A stretch of DNA of 64,000 bases, taken from positions 3,162,001 to 3,226,000 of the forward strand of contig NZ_CP075691.1 in assembly GCF_020026305.1 (NCBI RefSeq), in the 5' to 3' direction. The position numbers and the translations under genes are program-made. How positions within the stretch are numbered: the first letter of the stretch is position 1; every line of letters begins with the position of its first letter. The notes under the pieces were generated by a model, which was not told the origin of the DNA, ran no database searches, and saw only the letters and a list, made by a program, of their open reading frames with translations. This DNA is from Streptomyces sp. 135 (lineage in GTDB: Bacteria > Actinomycetota > Actinomycetes > Streptomycetales > Streptomycetaceae). Shown in pieces: positions 8,353 to 16,225 of this stretch.

Positions 8353-10542
8353 ATGCTCACCGCTTTCGCCCGGACGGCGACCCGCCGCCCGCTTACCGTG
8401 ATCGCCGTCTGGATCTGTCTCCTCGTCCTCGGATTCGGCTTCGGCCCCCGGGTTTTCGGGGACCTGACCTCGACCGTGGAGGACGTGCCGGGCAGCGAGT
8501 CGGTCGTCGCCGACGACCTTCTCGGGGACCTCGACCCGGCCGGTGCCTCCATCACCGCCGTCGTCTCGGGCGGCGGCGCCGTCGACCGGCCGGAGTTACG
8601 CGCCGAGGTCGCCCGCGCCGTCGCCGAGGTGCGCGCCCTGCCCGGCGTCGCGGAGGTGCCCGACCCGTACGCCACGCGCGGTCTGGTCGCCGAGGACACC
8701 CGGGCGCTGCTCGTCCCCGTCACGCTCAAGGGCGGTCTCGACGACGACGCGGAGGAGGACACGGTCGGTGACGCCGCCGACCTGCTCCGGGGCATCGACG
8801 CCGCCGACGTGGCGGTCAGCGGTGGCCCGCTGCTCGGCGAGCAGATGGGGACGCGGGCCCAGGAGGACATCGCGAAGGCGGAGTTGATCACCCTGCCCGC
8901 CGTCCTGCTCGTCCTGCTGCTGATCTTCGGCGGACTGCGCGCGGCCGCGCTCCCCCTGCTCGTCACCGTCAGCGGTGTCGCCGGGGCGTTCCTCATCCTG
9001 TACGGCTTCGGCCTGCTCACCGACATCTCGGTGTACGCCGTCCAGATCGTCACGATGCTGGGGCTCGGACTCGCCGTGGACTACGCGCTGTTGATGGTGG
9101 CCCGCTTCCGCGAGGAACGCGCCCGCGCGGAGAACGCGGGCGTGGCCGAGGCCGTGCACGCGACCGTCGCCCGGGCCGGCCGCACCGTCCTGTTCTCCGG
9201 ACTGACCGTCGCCATCAGCCTGTCGGGGCTGGTGTGGTTCCCCAGCCCGTTCCTGCGCAGCATGGGGCTCGCGGCGGGCGCCGTGGTCGTCGTCGACATG
9301 CTGGCGGCCCTGACACTGCTGCCGGCCCTGCTGACCCGCTTCGGCGGGAAGATGGCGCCGGCCTCGGGGCGTGACGAAGGGCTCCGCTTCAACGCAGGCG
9401 CGGGGTCCCGCTTCCGCAAGGGCTCGCCCGAGGCGCGTGACGGCGCGGTCTTCGCCCGAGTCGCCCACTTCTGCGCCGCCCGGCCGCTCGCCGTCCTCAT
9501 GGTCGCCGGGGTCGCGCTCGTCGCCCTCGCCGCGCCCACCTTCGGGATGCGGATCGCCATCGGCGACGCCAGGCAGCTGCCGCACGGCACCGAAGCCAGG
9601 CAGCTGTACGAAACCGTGCGCGCGCACTATCCGCCCGAGGCCGACACCAGCCCCGTCGAGGTACTCATCAGGCCAGGCGCGCCCGCAGACTGCGAACGCA
9701 AGATCCGTGCCCTGCCCGGCATCGCGGCGTCCGAACGCCACCGCCTCTCCGACGGCACGATCCTGCTCGAACTCACCCCGCACGGCTCCGCCGACGGCCC
9801 GACCGCCACGCGCCTGGTCGAGCGCGTACGCGACCTGCGCGGCGCCGAACCCGTCGAGGTGGCCGGCAACGCCGCCCGGCTCGTCGACTTCCGTTCGATG
9901 CTCGCCGAGCGCGCCCCCTGGGCCGTGCTCACCGTCCTGGCCGGGCTGTTCACGCTGCTCTTCGCCTTCACCGGCTCCATACTGATCCCGCTGCGCACCC
10001 TCGCCACCACCCTGCTCAGCCTCGGTGCCGCCCTCGGCGTGGTCACCCTGGTCTTCCAGCACGGGCACGGCGCCTCGCTGCTCGGCGGCGAGGGCCTCGG
10101 GGCGCTCAGCCTGACGGCGCCGCCGCTGATCATCGCGATCGCCTTCGGGCTCGCCATGGACTACGAGCTGTTCATCCTGTCCCGGATGCGGGAGAGCCGG
10201 CTCCGCACCGGCGACCACCGCACCGCCGTCGTCGAGGGACTGCGCCGCTCCGGCCGCGTGGTGAGCTGCGCGGCGCTGCTCCTCGCCCTCGTCTTCGCCG
10301 GGTTCATGACGGGCGGCTTCTCCCCGGTCCTCCAGGTCGGCCTCGGCCTGACCCTCGCGGTCCTCATCGACGCCACCGTGGTCCGTATGTTCCTGGTGCC
10401 GGCCACCATGGCCCTGCTCGGCCGGCACGCCTGGTGGGCGCCGCGTCCGCTGCGCCGCCTCCACCGGCGGTACGGACCGCGGGAGACCATACCGCCGCCC
10501 GTCGCGCCGCGGGGGTTCACGACAGGACCGCACCGTCCATGA
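8353..10542 (+). CDS. MMPL family RND-like membrane transporter
   Basis: A 729-aa proton-driven exporter of the MMPL family, which in actinobacteria moves lipids, siderophores or drugs. ATG 8353 has AAGGAG five bases before it. The layout is one N-terminal span (residues 12-35), a soluble domain, five to six spans ending near residue 330, a long linker, then the same pattern again. The conserved membrane motif of the first half is GLGLAVDYALLMVARFREE and of the second AFGLAMDYELFILSRMRE, carrying the Asp-Tyr proton-relay pair. The C-terminal end overlaps the convergent gene by 26 bases. Substrate is unknown. Confidence 0.9.
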   Translation: MLTAFARTATRRPLTVIAVWICLLVLGFGFGPRVFGDLTSTVEDVPGSESVVADDLLGDLDPAGASITAVVSGGGAVDRPELRAEVARAVAEVRALPGVAEVPDPYATRGLVAEDTRALLVPVTLKGGLDDDAEEDTVGDAADLLRGIDAADVAVSGGPLLGEQMGTRAQEDIAKAELITLPAVLLVLLLIFGGLRAAALPLLVTVSGVAGAFLILYGFGLLTDISVYAVQIVTMLGLGLAVDYALLMVARFREERARAENAGVAEAVHATVARAGRTVLFSGLTVAISLSGLVWFPSPFLRSMGLAAGAVVVVDMLAALTLLPALLTRFGGKMAPASGRDEGLRFNAGAGSRFRKGSPEARDGAVFARVAHFCAARPLAVLMVAGVALVALAAPTFGMRIAIGDARQLPHGTEARQLYETVRAHYPPEADTSPVEVLIRPGAPADCERKIRALPGIAASERHRLSDGTILLELTPHGSADGPTATRLVERVRDLRGAEPVEVAGNAARLVDFRSMLAERAPWAVLTVLAGLFTLLFAFTGSILIPLRTLATTLLSLGAALGVVTLVFQHGHGASLLGGEGLGALSLTAPPLIIAIAFGLAMDYELFILSRMRESRLRTGDHRTAVVEGLRRSGRVVSCAALLLALVFAGFMTGGFSPVLQVGLGLTLAVLIDATVVRMFLVPATMALLGRHAWWAPRPLRRLHRRYGPRETIPPPVAPRGFTTGPHRP

Positions 10543-10903
10543 CCAGCGCCGCCGCGAGCCCCGCGGCCAGGAGCCAGGTGCCGAGCCTGGTGCGGCCGCG
10601 GCGGCTCAGCTCGATGACCACGCCGCAGAGGATGAGCAGCAGCCCGTAGACCCCGACGACCAGCACCGACGAGCGGCTCGCCAGACGCAGTGCGAGGACC
10701 ACCGCCGCCGCGGCCATCAGCAGTCCGGCCGCGGCGATGCGGGCGCGGCGGGCGCGGGCGGCCGGGGTGGGTCCCTCAGCTCCCTTGGGTCCCTCGGATG
10801 GCATGGTTCCCTCGGGCCCTGCGGTGGCGCTTTCCGGGGTTGCCGTCTGCGGCTCGTCGTTCTGTGCCGTGGCGTCGGCGTCGGTCTGGTCGGGCGTGGT
10901 CAT
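10517..10903 (-). CDS. Small membrane protein of unknown function
   Basis: A 128-aa protein with an acidic, Thr/Pro/Glu-rich N-terminal half (about residues 1-50) and a C-terminal half of three hydrophobic helices: AAAGLLMAAAAVVLALRLA, VLVVGVYGLLLILCGVVIEL and GTWLLAAGLAAALVMDGA. Arg-rich positive loops suggest the N-terminus is cytoplasmic. No family recognised. It converges on the MMPL gene and is separated from the two-component genes beyond by a short gap. Confidence 0.6.
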   Translation of the reverse strand: MTTPDQTDADATAQNDEPQTATPESATAGPEGTMPSEGPKGAEGPTPAARARRARIAAAGLLMAAAAVVLALRLASRSSVLVVGVYGLLLILCGVVIELSRRGRTRLGTWLLAAGLAAALVMDGAVLS

Positions 10904-10981
10904 GAGAGTGGATCGTAATCGTTCACACGAGCGGGGCCGCGGACTTGTCTTCCTTCACCACGGGTCCCTCACGAGCGGGGC

Positions 10982-11644
10982 TCACCCCCGCAGATACGCC
11001 AGGACCGCCAGCACCCTGCGGTGGATTCCGTCCGCCGGCGGCAGGTCCAGCTTCCCCAGGATGTTGCCGATGTGCTTGCCCACCGCCGCCTCGGAGACGA
11101 CCAGTTCAGCCGCGATCGCCCCGTTCGACTTCCCCTCGGCGACCAGCGCGAGCACCTCGCGCTCGCGCGGCGTCAGCTGCTCCAGCGGGTCGCGCCGCCG
11201 CCGCAGCAACTGCCGTACGACCTCCGGGTCGACGACCGTGCCGCCCCGCGCGACCCGCGTGAGTCCCTCGATGAACTGCTCGACCTGGCCCACGCGGTCC
11301 TTGAGCAGGTAGCCGACGCCGGTGCCGTCCCCGGTGTCCAGGAGCTCGGCGGCGTAGGACCGTTGGACGTACTGGCTGAGCACGAGGACCGGCAGCATCG
11401 GCCGCTGCGCCCTGAGCGCGACCGCCGCCCGCAGTCCCTCGTCCTGGAAGCCGGGCGGCATCCGCACATCGGTGACGACGATGTCCGGTTCGTACGCCGA
11501 TACGGCGTCCCGCAGCGCCTCCGCGTCGCCGACCGCGGCGACCGTTTCGTGTCCGAAGCGGCTGAGGACGCCTATGAGGCCCTCGCGTAGCAGCACGCTG
11601 TCCTCTGCGAGGACGACTCTCAGGCTTGGGGCTGGGGTTGGCAC
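10982..11644 (-). CDS. NarL/LuxR response regulator
   Basis: A 220-aa regulator coupled to the upstream kinase: GTG 11644 sits inside the kinase's terminal codons. Receiver: acidic pair ED, phosphorylation Asp in IVVTDVRMPPGFQDEGLRA, Lys in LLKDRVGQVEQF. LuxR domain: LTPREREVLALVAEGKSNGAIAAELVVSEAAVGKHIGNILGKLDL. Its receiver resembles that of the regulator at 5161, including the PPGFQDEGLRAA spacing and the LSQYVQRSYAAELL block, so the two systems are paralogues about 6 kb apart. Confidence 0.88.
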   Translation of the reverse strand: MPTPAPSLRVVLAEDSVLLREGLIGVLSRFGHETVAAVGDAEALRDAVSAYEPDIVVTDVRMPPGFQDEGLRAAVALRAQRPMLPVLVLSQYVQRSYAAELLDTGDGTGVGYLLKDRVGQVEQFIEGLTRVARGGTVVDPEVVRQLLRRRRDPLEQLTPREREVLALVAEGKSNGAIAAELVVSEAAVGKHIGNILGKLDLPPADGIHRRVLAVLAYLRG

Positions 11645-12926
11645 GGGATCTCCACTGACAGGACTGTCGGACCACCCGGCGGGCTGGTGACCGTCAGTGT
11701 GCCATCGAGGACCGCGAGCCGGTCGGCGAGCCCGGTCAGGCCCGTACCGCGGGCCGGGTCCGCGCCACCGCGGCCGTCGTCGCGCACCTCGACACGGAGG
11801 ACTCCGTCGGTGTGCGCGGCCGTGATGTGGGCCCTGGTCGCGCCGCTGTGCCTGCCGACGTTGGCGAGGGCCTCGCGGACCGCGAAGTACCCGGCGGACT
11901 CGACGGATTCGGGAAGCCTCGGCAGCGCCATGCCGGCCGTCTCCACGCCGGCCGTCTCCACGGGTACCGCGGAGCGGTCCGCGGCGTCCTCTATGGCCGC
12001 CGCCAGGCCGTAGTCGGCGAGGACCTGCGGGTGGATGCCGCGGATCAGTTCCCGCAGTTCGGTCAGGACGTGCCCCGCCTCGTCGTGCGCGGCGGCCAGT
12101 TGCCCGGCGAGGGCGCTGCCGGGCGCGGCGTCGAGCCGGGCGAGGCCGAGGCGCATCGTGAGCGCGACCAGCCGCTGCTGTGCCCCGTCGTGCAGGTCCC
12201 GTTCGATCCGCCGCCGTTCGGCTTCGAAGGCGTCGACGAGCCGGGCCCGGGAGCGGGTGACCTCGGCGAGGCTGGCGGCGAGTTCCGCCTCGCGCGGGGC
12301 GAGCAGGAGGCGGGTGAACGCGGCGCGGGCGGCAGCGTACGCGCCGAGGGGGTGCGCGAGGACGGCTAGCAGGAGCAGGCCGAGGAGCGCGGTGCCGCCT
12401 GCCGCCGGGTAGGCGTCGACGACCCACAGCTTGGCGGGGCGGATGTCGTGGCCGGGGCCGCCGGTGAGGGCGAGGTGCGCGGGGGCGGCGACGAGGAGGG
12501 CGGGGAAGGCGACGGTGCAGGCCAGGACGAGGAGGTCCAGGGGCCACAGAACGAGGGCGAGCAGGGCGGTGTGGGCCAGCTCGCGCCAGGTCGCCTGCTC
12601 CTTCAGGCGGAGCCGGAACCAGGCCTGGATGCCCGGGGTTTCCGGGGTGCGGTGGGGGTGGGCGCCGGGGCGGGGTCGATGAGCAGCATGCGGCGGCGTT
12701 CCAGGGCGGCGACGGGGACGCCGGAGAAGGCGAGGCCGGTGAGGAGGGGGATGCCGACCAGTACGAGCACGAGGGCTGCCCCTACGGCGGTCAGGGCGGC
12801 GCCGATGACGAGCACGGCGGCGCCGAGGAGGGCGCCGCCGAGGAGGTAGGCGGCGCTGCGCCAGGGCGCGCTGCTGAGGAGGTAGTCCCGCCGCCACAAC
12901 CCGCCCCACACGCTGTCCCGAACCAT
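11620..12926 (-). pseudogene. Sensor histidine kinase with N-terminal Sensor domain, split by a frameshift
   Basis: Two frames together make one normal kinase. Frame A starts at ATG 12926 (MVRDSVWGGLWRRDYLLSS) and encodes the first part of a membrane Sensor domain through ALERRRMLLIDP near 12680. Frame B carries the rest from about TPGIQAWFRLRLKEQATWRELAHT through a HisKA_3 helix (ERDLHDGAQQRLVALTMRLG) and ATPase (VREALANVGRHSG, DDGRGGADPARGTGLTGLADR) to the stop at 11620. The switch from A to B equals one lost base within the C-rich linker at about 12630-12690. It could be a sequencing miscall, a true pseudogene or, less likely, a programmed -1 shift. Next to its regulator with a 25-base overlap. 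Confidence 0.75.
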
Positions 12927-13149
12927 GGGCTTTACGGTAGGGGTTGGGGCCCGGTGGGTGGGGGCGTGGGGTGCGTCCTTGGGGGCGGGGGCGGGGGCGC
13001 GGGGCGGGGTCGCGGGGGGCCGCCTTGGGGCGTCGTGTGGGGCCGGGGCCGCGGGGGTATGTCCGTGCTCGCCATCTTGGCGCGGGGCCTTTGCTGCTTC
13101 GCCCGCCCTCATGACCACCACTGTGCTCCGCGCGCACATACCCCCACGT

Positions 13150-13380
13150 CCCCTCGGGCGCGCGAGCGCCTGCGGGCCGTCGTCGGCTCGTGTCCTCCCT
13201 CGGGCGCGCTCGCAACTGCGGGCCGGCGTCGGCTCATGCCTCCCTCAGGTGCGTGGACGACTGCGGGCCATCGTCGGCTCGCGTCTTCCCTCGGCCGCGC
13301 ACGAGCAGCTGCGGGGCGTCATCGGCCCTTGTTTCCCTGTTTCCCTCGGGGGGCGCATTCGACTGCGGGCGGTGCCCCAT
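13150..13380. repeat. Imperfect tandem repeat, period about 46 bp
   Basis: The word CTGCGGGC recurs at 13170, 13216, 13261, 13309 (as CTGCGGGGC) and 13363, each followed by a similar GTCGTCGGCTCGTGTC-like segment and a TCCCTCGG segment. Spacing is 46, 45, 48 and 54 bases. Confidence 0.65.
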
Positions 13381-13403
13381 CCCTCCCTGCCCCTACCCCG
13401 ACA

Positions 13404-13580
13404 TCTCGACGCCGAGTAACGGGCGGGTGGGAGACGTCCGGCGCGGAGCGGCGGGGGAGGGGATACCGCCGGGTGCGCGGCGCTTCCCGCCTCTACCTCG
13501 GCGTCTCGATGCCGAGTTACGGGCGGGTGGGTGGGAGATACCCGGCGCGGAGCGGCGGGGGAGGGGATACCGCCGAGTGC
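13404..13580. repeat. Direct duplication of about 75 bp
   Basis: 13404-13476 and 13504-13580 are near-identical: both run from TCTCGA(C/T)GCCGAGT through GCGCGGAGCGGCGGGGGAGG to ACCGCC(G)GAGTGC. The second copy has a four-base GTGG insertion. Confidence 0.75.
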
Positions 13581-13615
13581 TTGGGGCGCCGCGGGGCGGG
13601 AAGGCCGCCGGGACG

Positions 13616-15273
13616 TCAGAGGTGCAGTAACGACTCACGGCCATGCTCGCGGAAGCGACCCCGCAGGGCCGCCACGTCCGCAGCCGTCAGCCTGCGGTAC
13701 CCGGAACCAGAGGGACGCCACCAGACGGGGTCCGCACAGCAGAACCCCTCCCCCCGCAACACCGCCCGCGCCACCTTGTTCGTCGCCGTCACCGGCATCC
13801 GCCGCACCACACGCACGAAGCGGGGCATCATCTTCGTCCCCAGATCGGGCTGCGCCAGCAGGAACTCCGCGAAGTCCAGCGGATCGAAACCCACCCCCTC
13901 CGGCGTCGCCACCGCCGCCATGACCTGATCACCCGCCACCGGATCCGGCACCGCGTACACCGCGACGGCCACCACCCCCGGGTACCGCGCGACAATGTTC
14001 TCGATCATCGCCGCCGCGAGGTTCTCGCTGTCGACCCGCAGCCGGTCATCCGTACGCCCCGCGAAGTAGAGGTACCCGCGCTCGTCCCGGTAGAAGAGGT
14101 CCCCGGTCCAGTACCAGCCGCCCCGCACCCGCTCGGCCTGCGCCTCGTCGTTGCGCCAGTACCCCTCGAAGGGATTCGGCCCCCGGTTGACCAACTCCCC
14201 TATCGCGGCGCGCCCATTGAGCAGCTGACCGTCATCCGTGAACCGCGCCGCCTCGCACTCCCGCAGCGTCACGGCATCGACCACCGCGAGGTCGTCCCCG
14301 GGCGCCGCCCGCCCGATCGCCCCCGGCGGCGTCCCCGGCGTACGCTGGATCGCCGCCCCGCCCTCCGACGAGCCGTAGCCCTCCACGAGCCGCACCCCGA
14401 ACCGCTCCTCGAAGCGCGCCGCGTCCACGGCCCCCGCCTCGGTCCCGAACCCGACCCGCAGCGGATTCTCCCGGTCGTCCGGCCGCTCGGGCGTGGCCAG
14501 GAGGTACTGCACGGCCCGCCCCACGTACGTGAAGTACGTGGCCCCGAACTCCCGTACGTCGGGCAGGAACCGCGAGGCGGAGAAGCGGCGGCTCAGCGCC
14601 ACCCCCGCGCCCGCCGCCAGCGCGGGCGCCCAGTCCGCGATCACCGCGTTGCCGTGGAACATGGGCATGCAGATGTAGTGCGTGTCGCTCGGCCGGATCC
14701 CGAAGTGGGTGACGAGGGAGCGGCCCGCCGCCGCGAGGCGGCCCTGGCTGCAGATCGCCGCCTTGGGGGCGCCTGTGGACCCGGAGGTGAAGTAGAGCAG
14801 CATGCGGCTCGCCGGGCCCACGGTCCGCGCGATCTCCGGTTCCGCGTCGGCGTAGGGGGCGAGCAGGGCCCCGTACTCCTGTGTGTCCGTCACCAGTACG
14901 CGTACGCCGGGCAGTTCGAGGCCGTCGAGCAGCGGCAGCCGAACCTGTTCGGTGACGAGCAGCCGACAGTCGGTGTGCAGGATGTCACGGGCCAGTTCGG
15001 CGCCGCGCCGGGTGGGGTGATGCCCGCCACCGCCACCCCGGCGAGCGCCGCCGCGCTCAGCCACAGGGAGTACTCGGGGGTGTTGTCGAGCAGGACGCCT
15101 ATGTGGGGTTCACCCCGGCTCGACAGCAGGTCGGCGAGGAGCGCGGCCCTGGCCGCGGCGCCCGCCGTGACCTCGTGGTGGCTCAGCGCGCCGTCCGCCC
15201 AGCGCAGGCCGGTGCGGTGGTCCTCCCACCGCGCCTGTACGAGTTCCGCGACCGTGCTCCCGGTGCTCCCCAT
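13616..15273 (-). pseudogene. Fatty acyl-CoA synthetase (FadD/AMP-binding), split by a one-base frameshift
   Basis: ATP-dependent acyl-CoA ligase of about 550 aa. One frame from ATG 15273 gives the N-terminus (GSTVAELVQARWEDHRTGLRWADGALSHHE to LWLSAAALAGVAVAGI). Another gives the rest, from PTRRGAELARDI through the AMP-binding loop YFTSGSTGAPKAAI, the GYGSSEGG motif, the YWTGDLFYRDERGYLYFAGRTDDRLRVDSENL hinge and the C-terminal TATNKVARAVL lysine region. The family motif GINPTRRGAELARDI is restored if one A is added at about 15016-15022, so a single base is missing. The direct repeats TGACGTCACGTCA at 15290-15302 lie in the promoter. Function intact if the loss is a miscall. Confidence 0.78.
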
Positions 15274-15289
15274 GGCCGCGCACCATAGT

Positions 15290-15302
15290 TGACGTCACGT
15301 CA
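15290..15302. promoter_or_regulatory. TGACGTCACGTCA element ahead of the acyl-CoA ligase
   Basis: Overlapping TGACGTCA palindrome and CACGTCA repeat about 17 bases upstream of the ligase start codon. A regulator operator is plausible by position; no regulator gene is adjacent. Confidence 0.35.
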
Positions 15303-15369
15303 GATCGGGAGGGTGTTGCGGGCGAGTGGCGGCTCTGACACTGCCTTGTGGCCGTTGCCCACGTGCGGC

Positions 15370-15407
15370 TCCGCGTACGCCGTGAGGTCGTGCACGGCGT
15401 ACGCGGA
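15370..15407 (-). terminator. Terminator of the LPMO gene
   Basis: A perfect 15-bp inverted repeat (15370-15384 with 15393-15407, arm TCCGCGTACGCCGTG) with an 8-base loop, 40 bases beyond the LPMO stop. Confidence 0.75.
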
Positions 15408-15446
15408 ACCTGTTCGTGGGGTGCGGGGAAGCGCCTCAGGCAAGGT

Positions 15447-16049
15447 TCAGAATTTGACGTCCGAGCAGGCGTAGAACGCGTTCGCCGTGTCGGCGACCGT
15501 CCAGACCGCGACGATCACGTGGTGACCGCTGCGACCGCCGGGGATCGTGCCGCTGTGCGAGAGCGTCGCGGGCGGCTGCTGGCTGTTGTACGGGACGCTG
15601 AGGAACGGCGTGGTGTCCAGGGCGGCCCTGGTCACCGGCTTGCTGTCGTCCCAGCCCTGCTTGGTGATGTAGTACTTGAAGTCGGTGGTGCGGTGACGGG
15701 CGGTGAACTGCCAGCGGAACGTGTAGTTCTGCCCACCGCTCACCTGCGTCGCGGGCCAAGCGGCGCCGCTCGGCGTCTTCGGCGAGTTGAGCTGGTTGAA
15801 GCCCGCTATGCCCGCCGAGCAGATCTTGCCGTCCGCGGGGCCCCCGGCGGGGAAGCCCTTGAGGCCCTCGACGCTCTGCGGTTCGTACTGGATGGAACCG
15901 CAGTTGGACACCACGCCCTTGGCGCAGTTGATCTGCCGACTGGCGGGCAGATCCGTGTAGCCGTGGCTGCTGGCGCCACCGGCGGAGAGCGCGAACGCGC
16001 CGACCGTGGTGAGGCCGACCATGGCCGCGTACACCTTCTTGTTACGCAT
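15447..16049 (-). CDS. AA10 lytic polysaccharide monooxygenase (chitin/cellulose-active)
   Basis: Secreted copper enzyme of 200 aa that oxidatively cleaves chitin or cellulose. ATG 16049 follows AGGAGCG. The signal peptide (basic RNKK, hydrophobic core, ASS) ends before His29, so the mature protein begins with His, one half of the copper histidine brace; the second His is in GGRSGHHVIVAVW (176-177). Cysteines of the AA10 fold are present (INCAKG, VVSNCGS, KICSAG, FYACSDVKF). No carbohydrate-binding module. A DasR-type operator lies upstream. In S. coelicolor an LPMO gene lies close to cslA-glxA, and here it is about 5 kb from them, which suggests a role at hyphal tips as well as in nutrition. 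Confidence 0.93.
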   Translation of the reverse strand: MRNKKVYAAMVGLTTVGAFALSAGGASSHGYTDLPASRQINCAKGVVSNCGSIQYEPQSVEGLKGFPAGGPADGKICSAGIAGFNQLNSPKTPSGAAWPATQVSGGQNYTFRWQFTARHRTTDFKYYITKQGWDDSKPVTRAALDTTPFLSVPYNSQQPPATLSHSGTIPGGRSGHHVIVAVWTVADTANAFYACSDVKF

Positions 16050-16098
16050 GTGCCGCTCCTGACCGAACATGGGGAAGTTCCGTGAGACGTGCGCGCAC

Positions 16099-16114
16099 TG
16101 CGGTCTAGACCAAG
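16099..16114. promoter_or_regulatory. Predicted DasR-responsive element (dre) upstream of the LPMO
   Basis: TGCGGTCTAGACCAAG contains the perfect core GGTCTAGACC at 16102-16111 and matches the published Streptomyces DasR site, ACTGGTCTAGACCACT-like, in most positions. It lies about 50 bases before the LPMO start, where DasR (the GlcNAc-6-phosphate-sensing GntR repressor) would block transcription. Matching is by eye. Confidence 0.75.
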
Positions 16115-16225
16115 TTCAGATTATTGCCGTTAGTTGAACATGTCCATACCAACCGGGGAGGGGATCCGTCCGGGCCGTGCACGGCAACCCGTCGACACGG
16201 GCGGGCAGTTGTGCACGGTGCCCGG

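Larger units (their letters stand above)
12927..13615. other. Gene-free gap holding two families of imperfect repeats
   Basis: No supportable gene in this 690-base stretch, which lies between the divergent-side start of the kinase and the end of the acyl-CoA ligase. It is G/T-rich at 12950-13080, then made mostly of the two repeat sets listed separately. Confidence 0.6.

Noticed and set aside
8596..10533. Long minus-strand open frame opposite the MMPL gene
   Set aside because: Asp/Gly/Arg-rich with no domain; a GC-driven shadow of the real gene. Similar frames at 18500-18929, 21245-22960 and 22567-24960 were dropped for the same reason.
12630..12690. Programmed -1 frameshift in the kinase
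   Set aside because: No slippery heptamer seen; other genes nearby show the same kind of single-base loss, so a sequencing or mutational loss is likelier.
13190..13928. Plus-strand ORFs in and beyond the repeat gap
   Set aside because: They run through the minisatellites and antisense to the acyl-CoA ligase with Arg/Ala/Gly-rich sequence, and no ribosome site or domain supports them.
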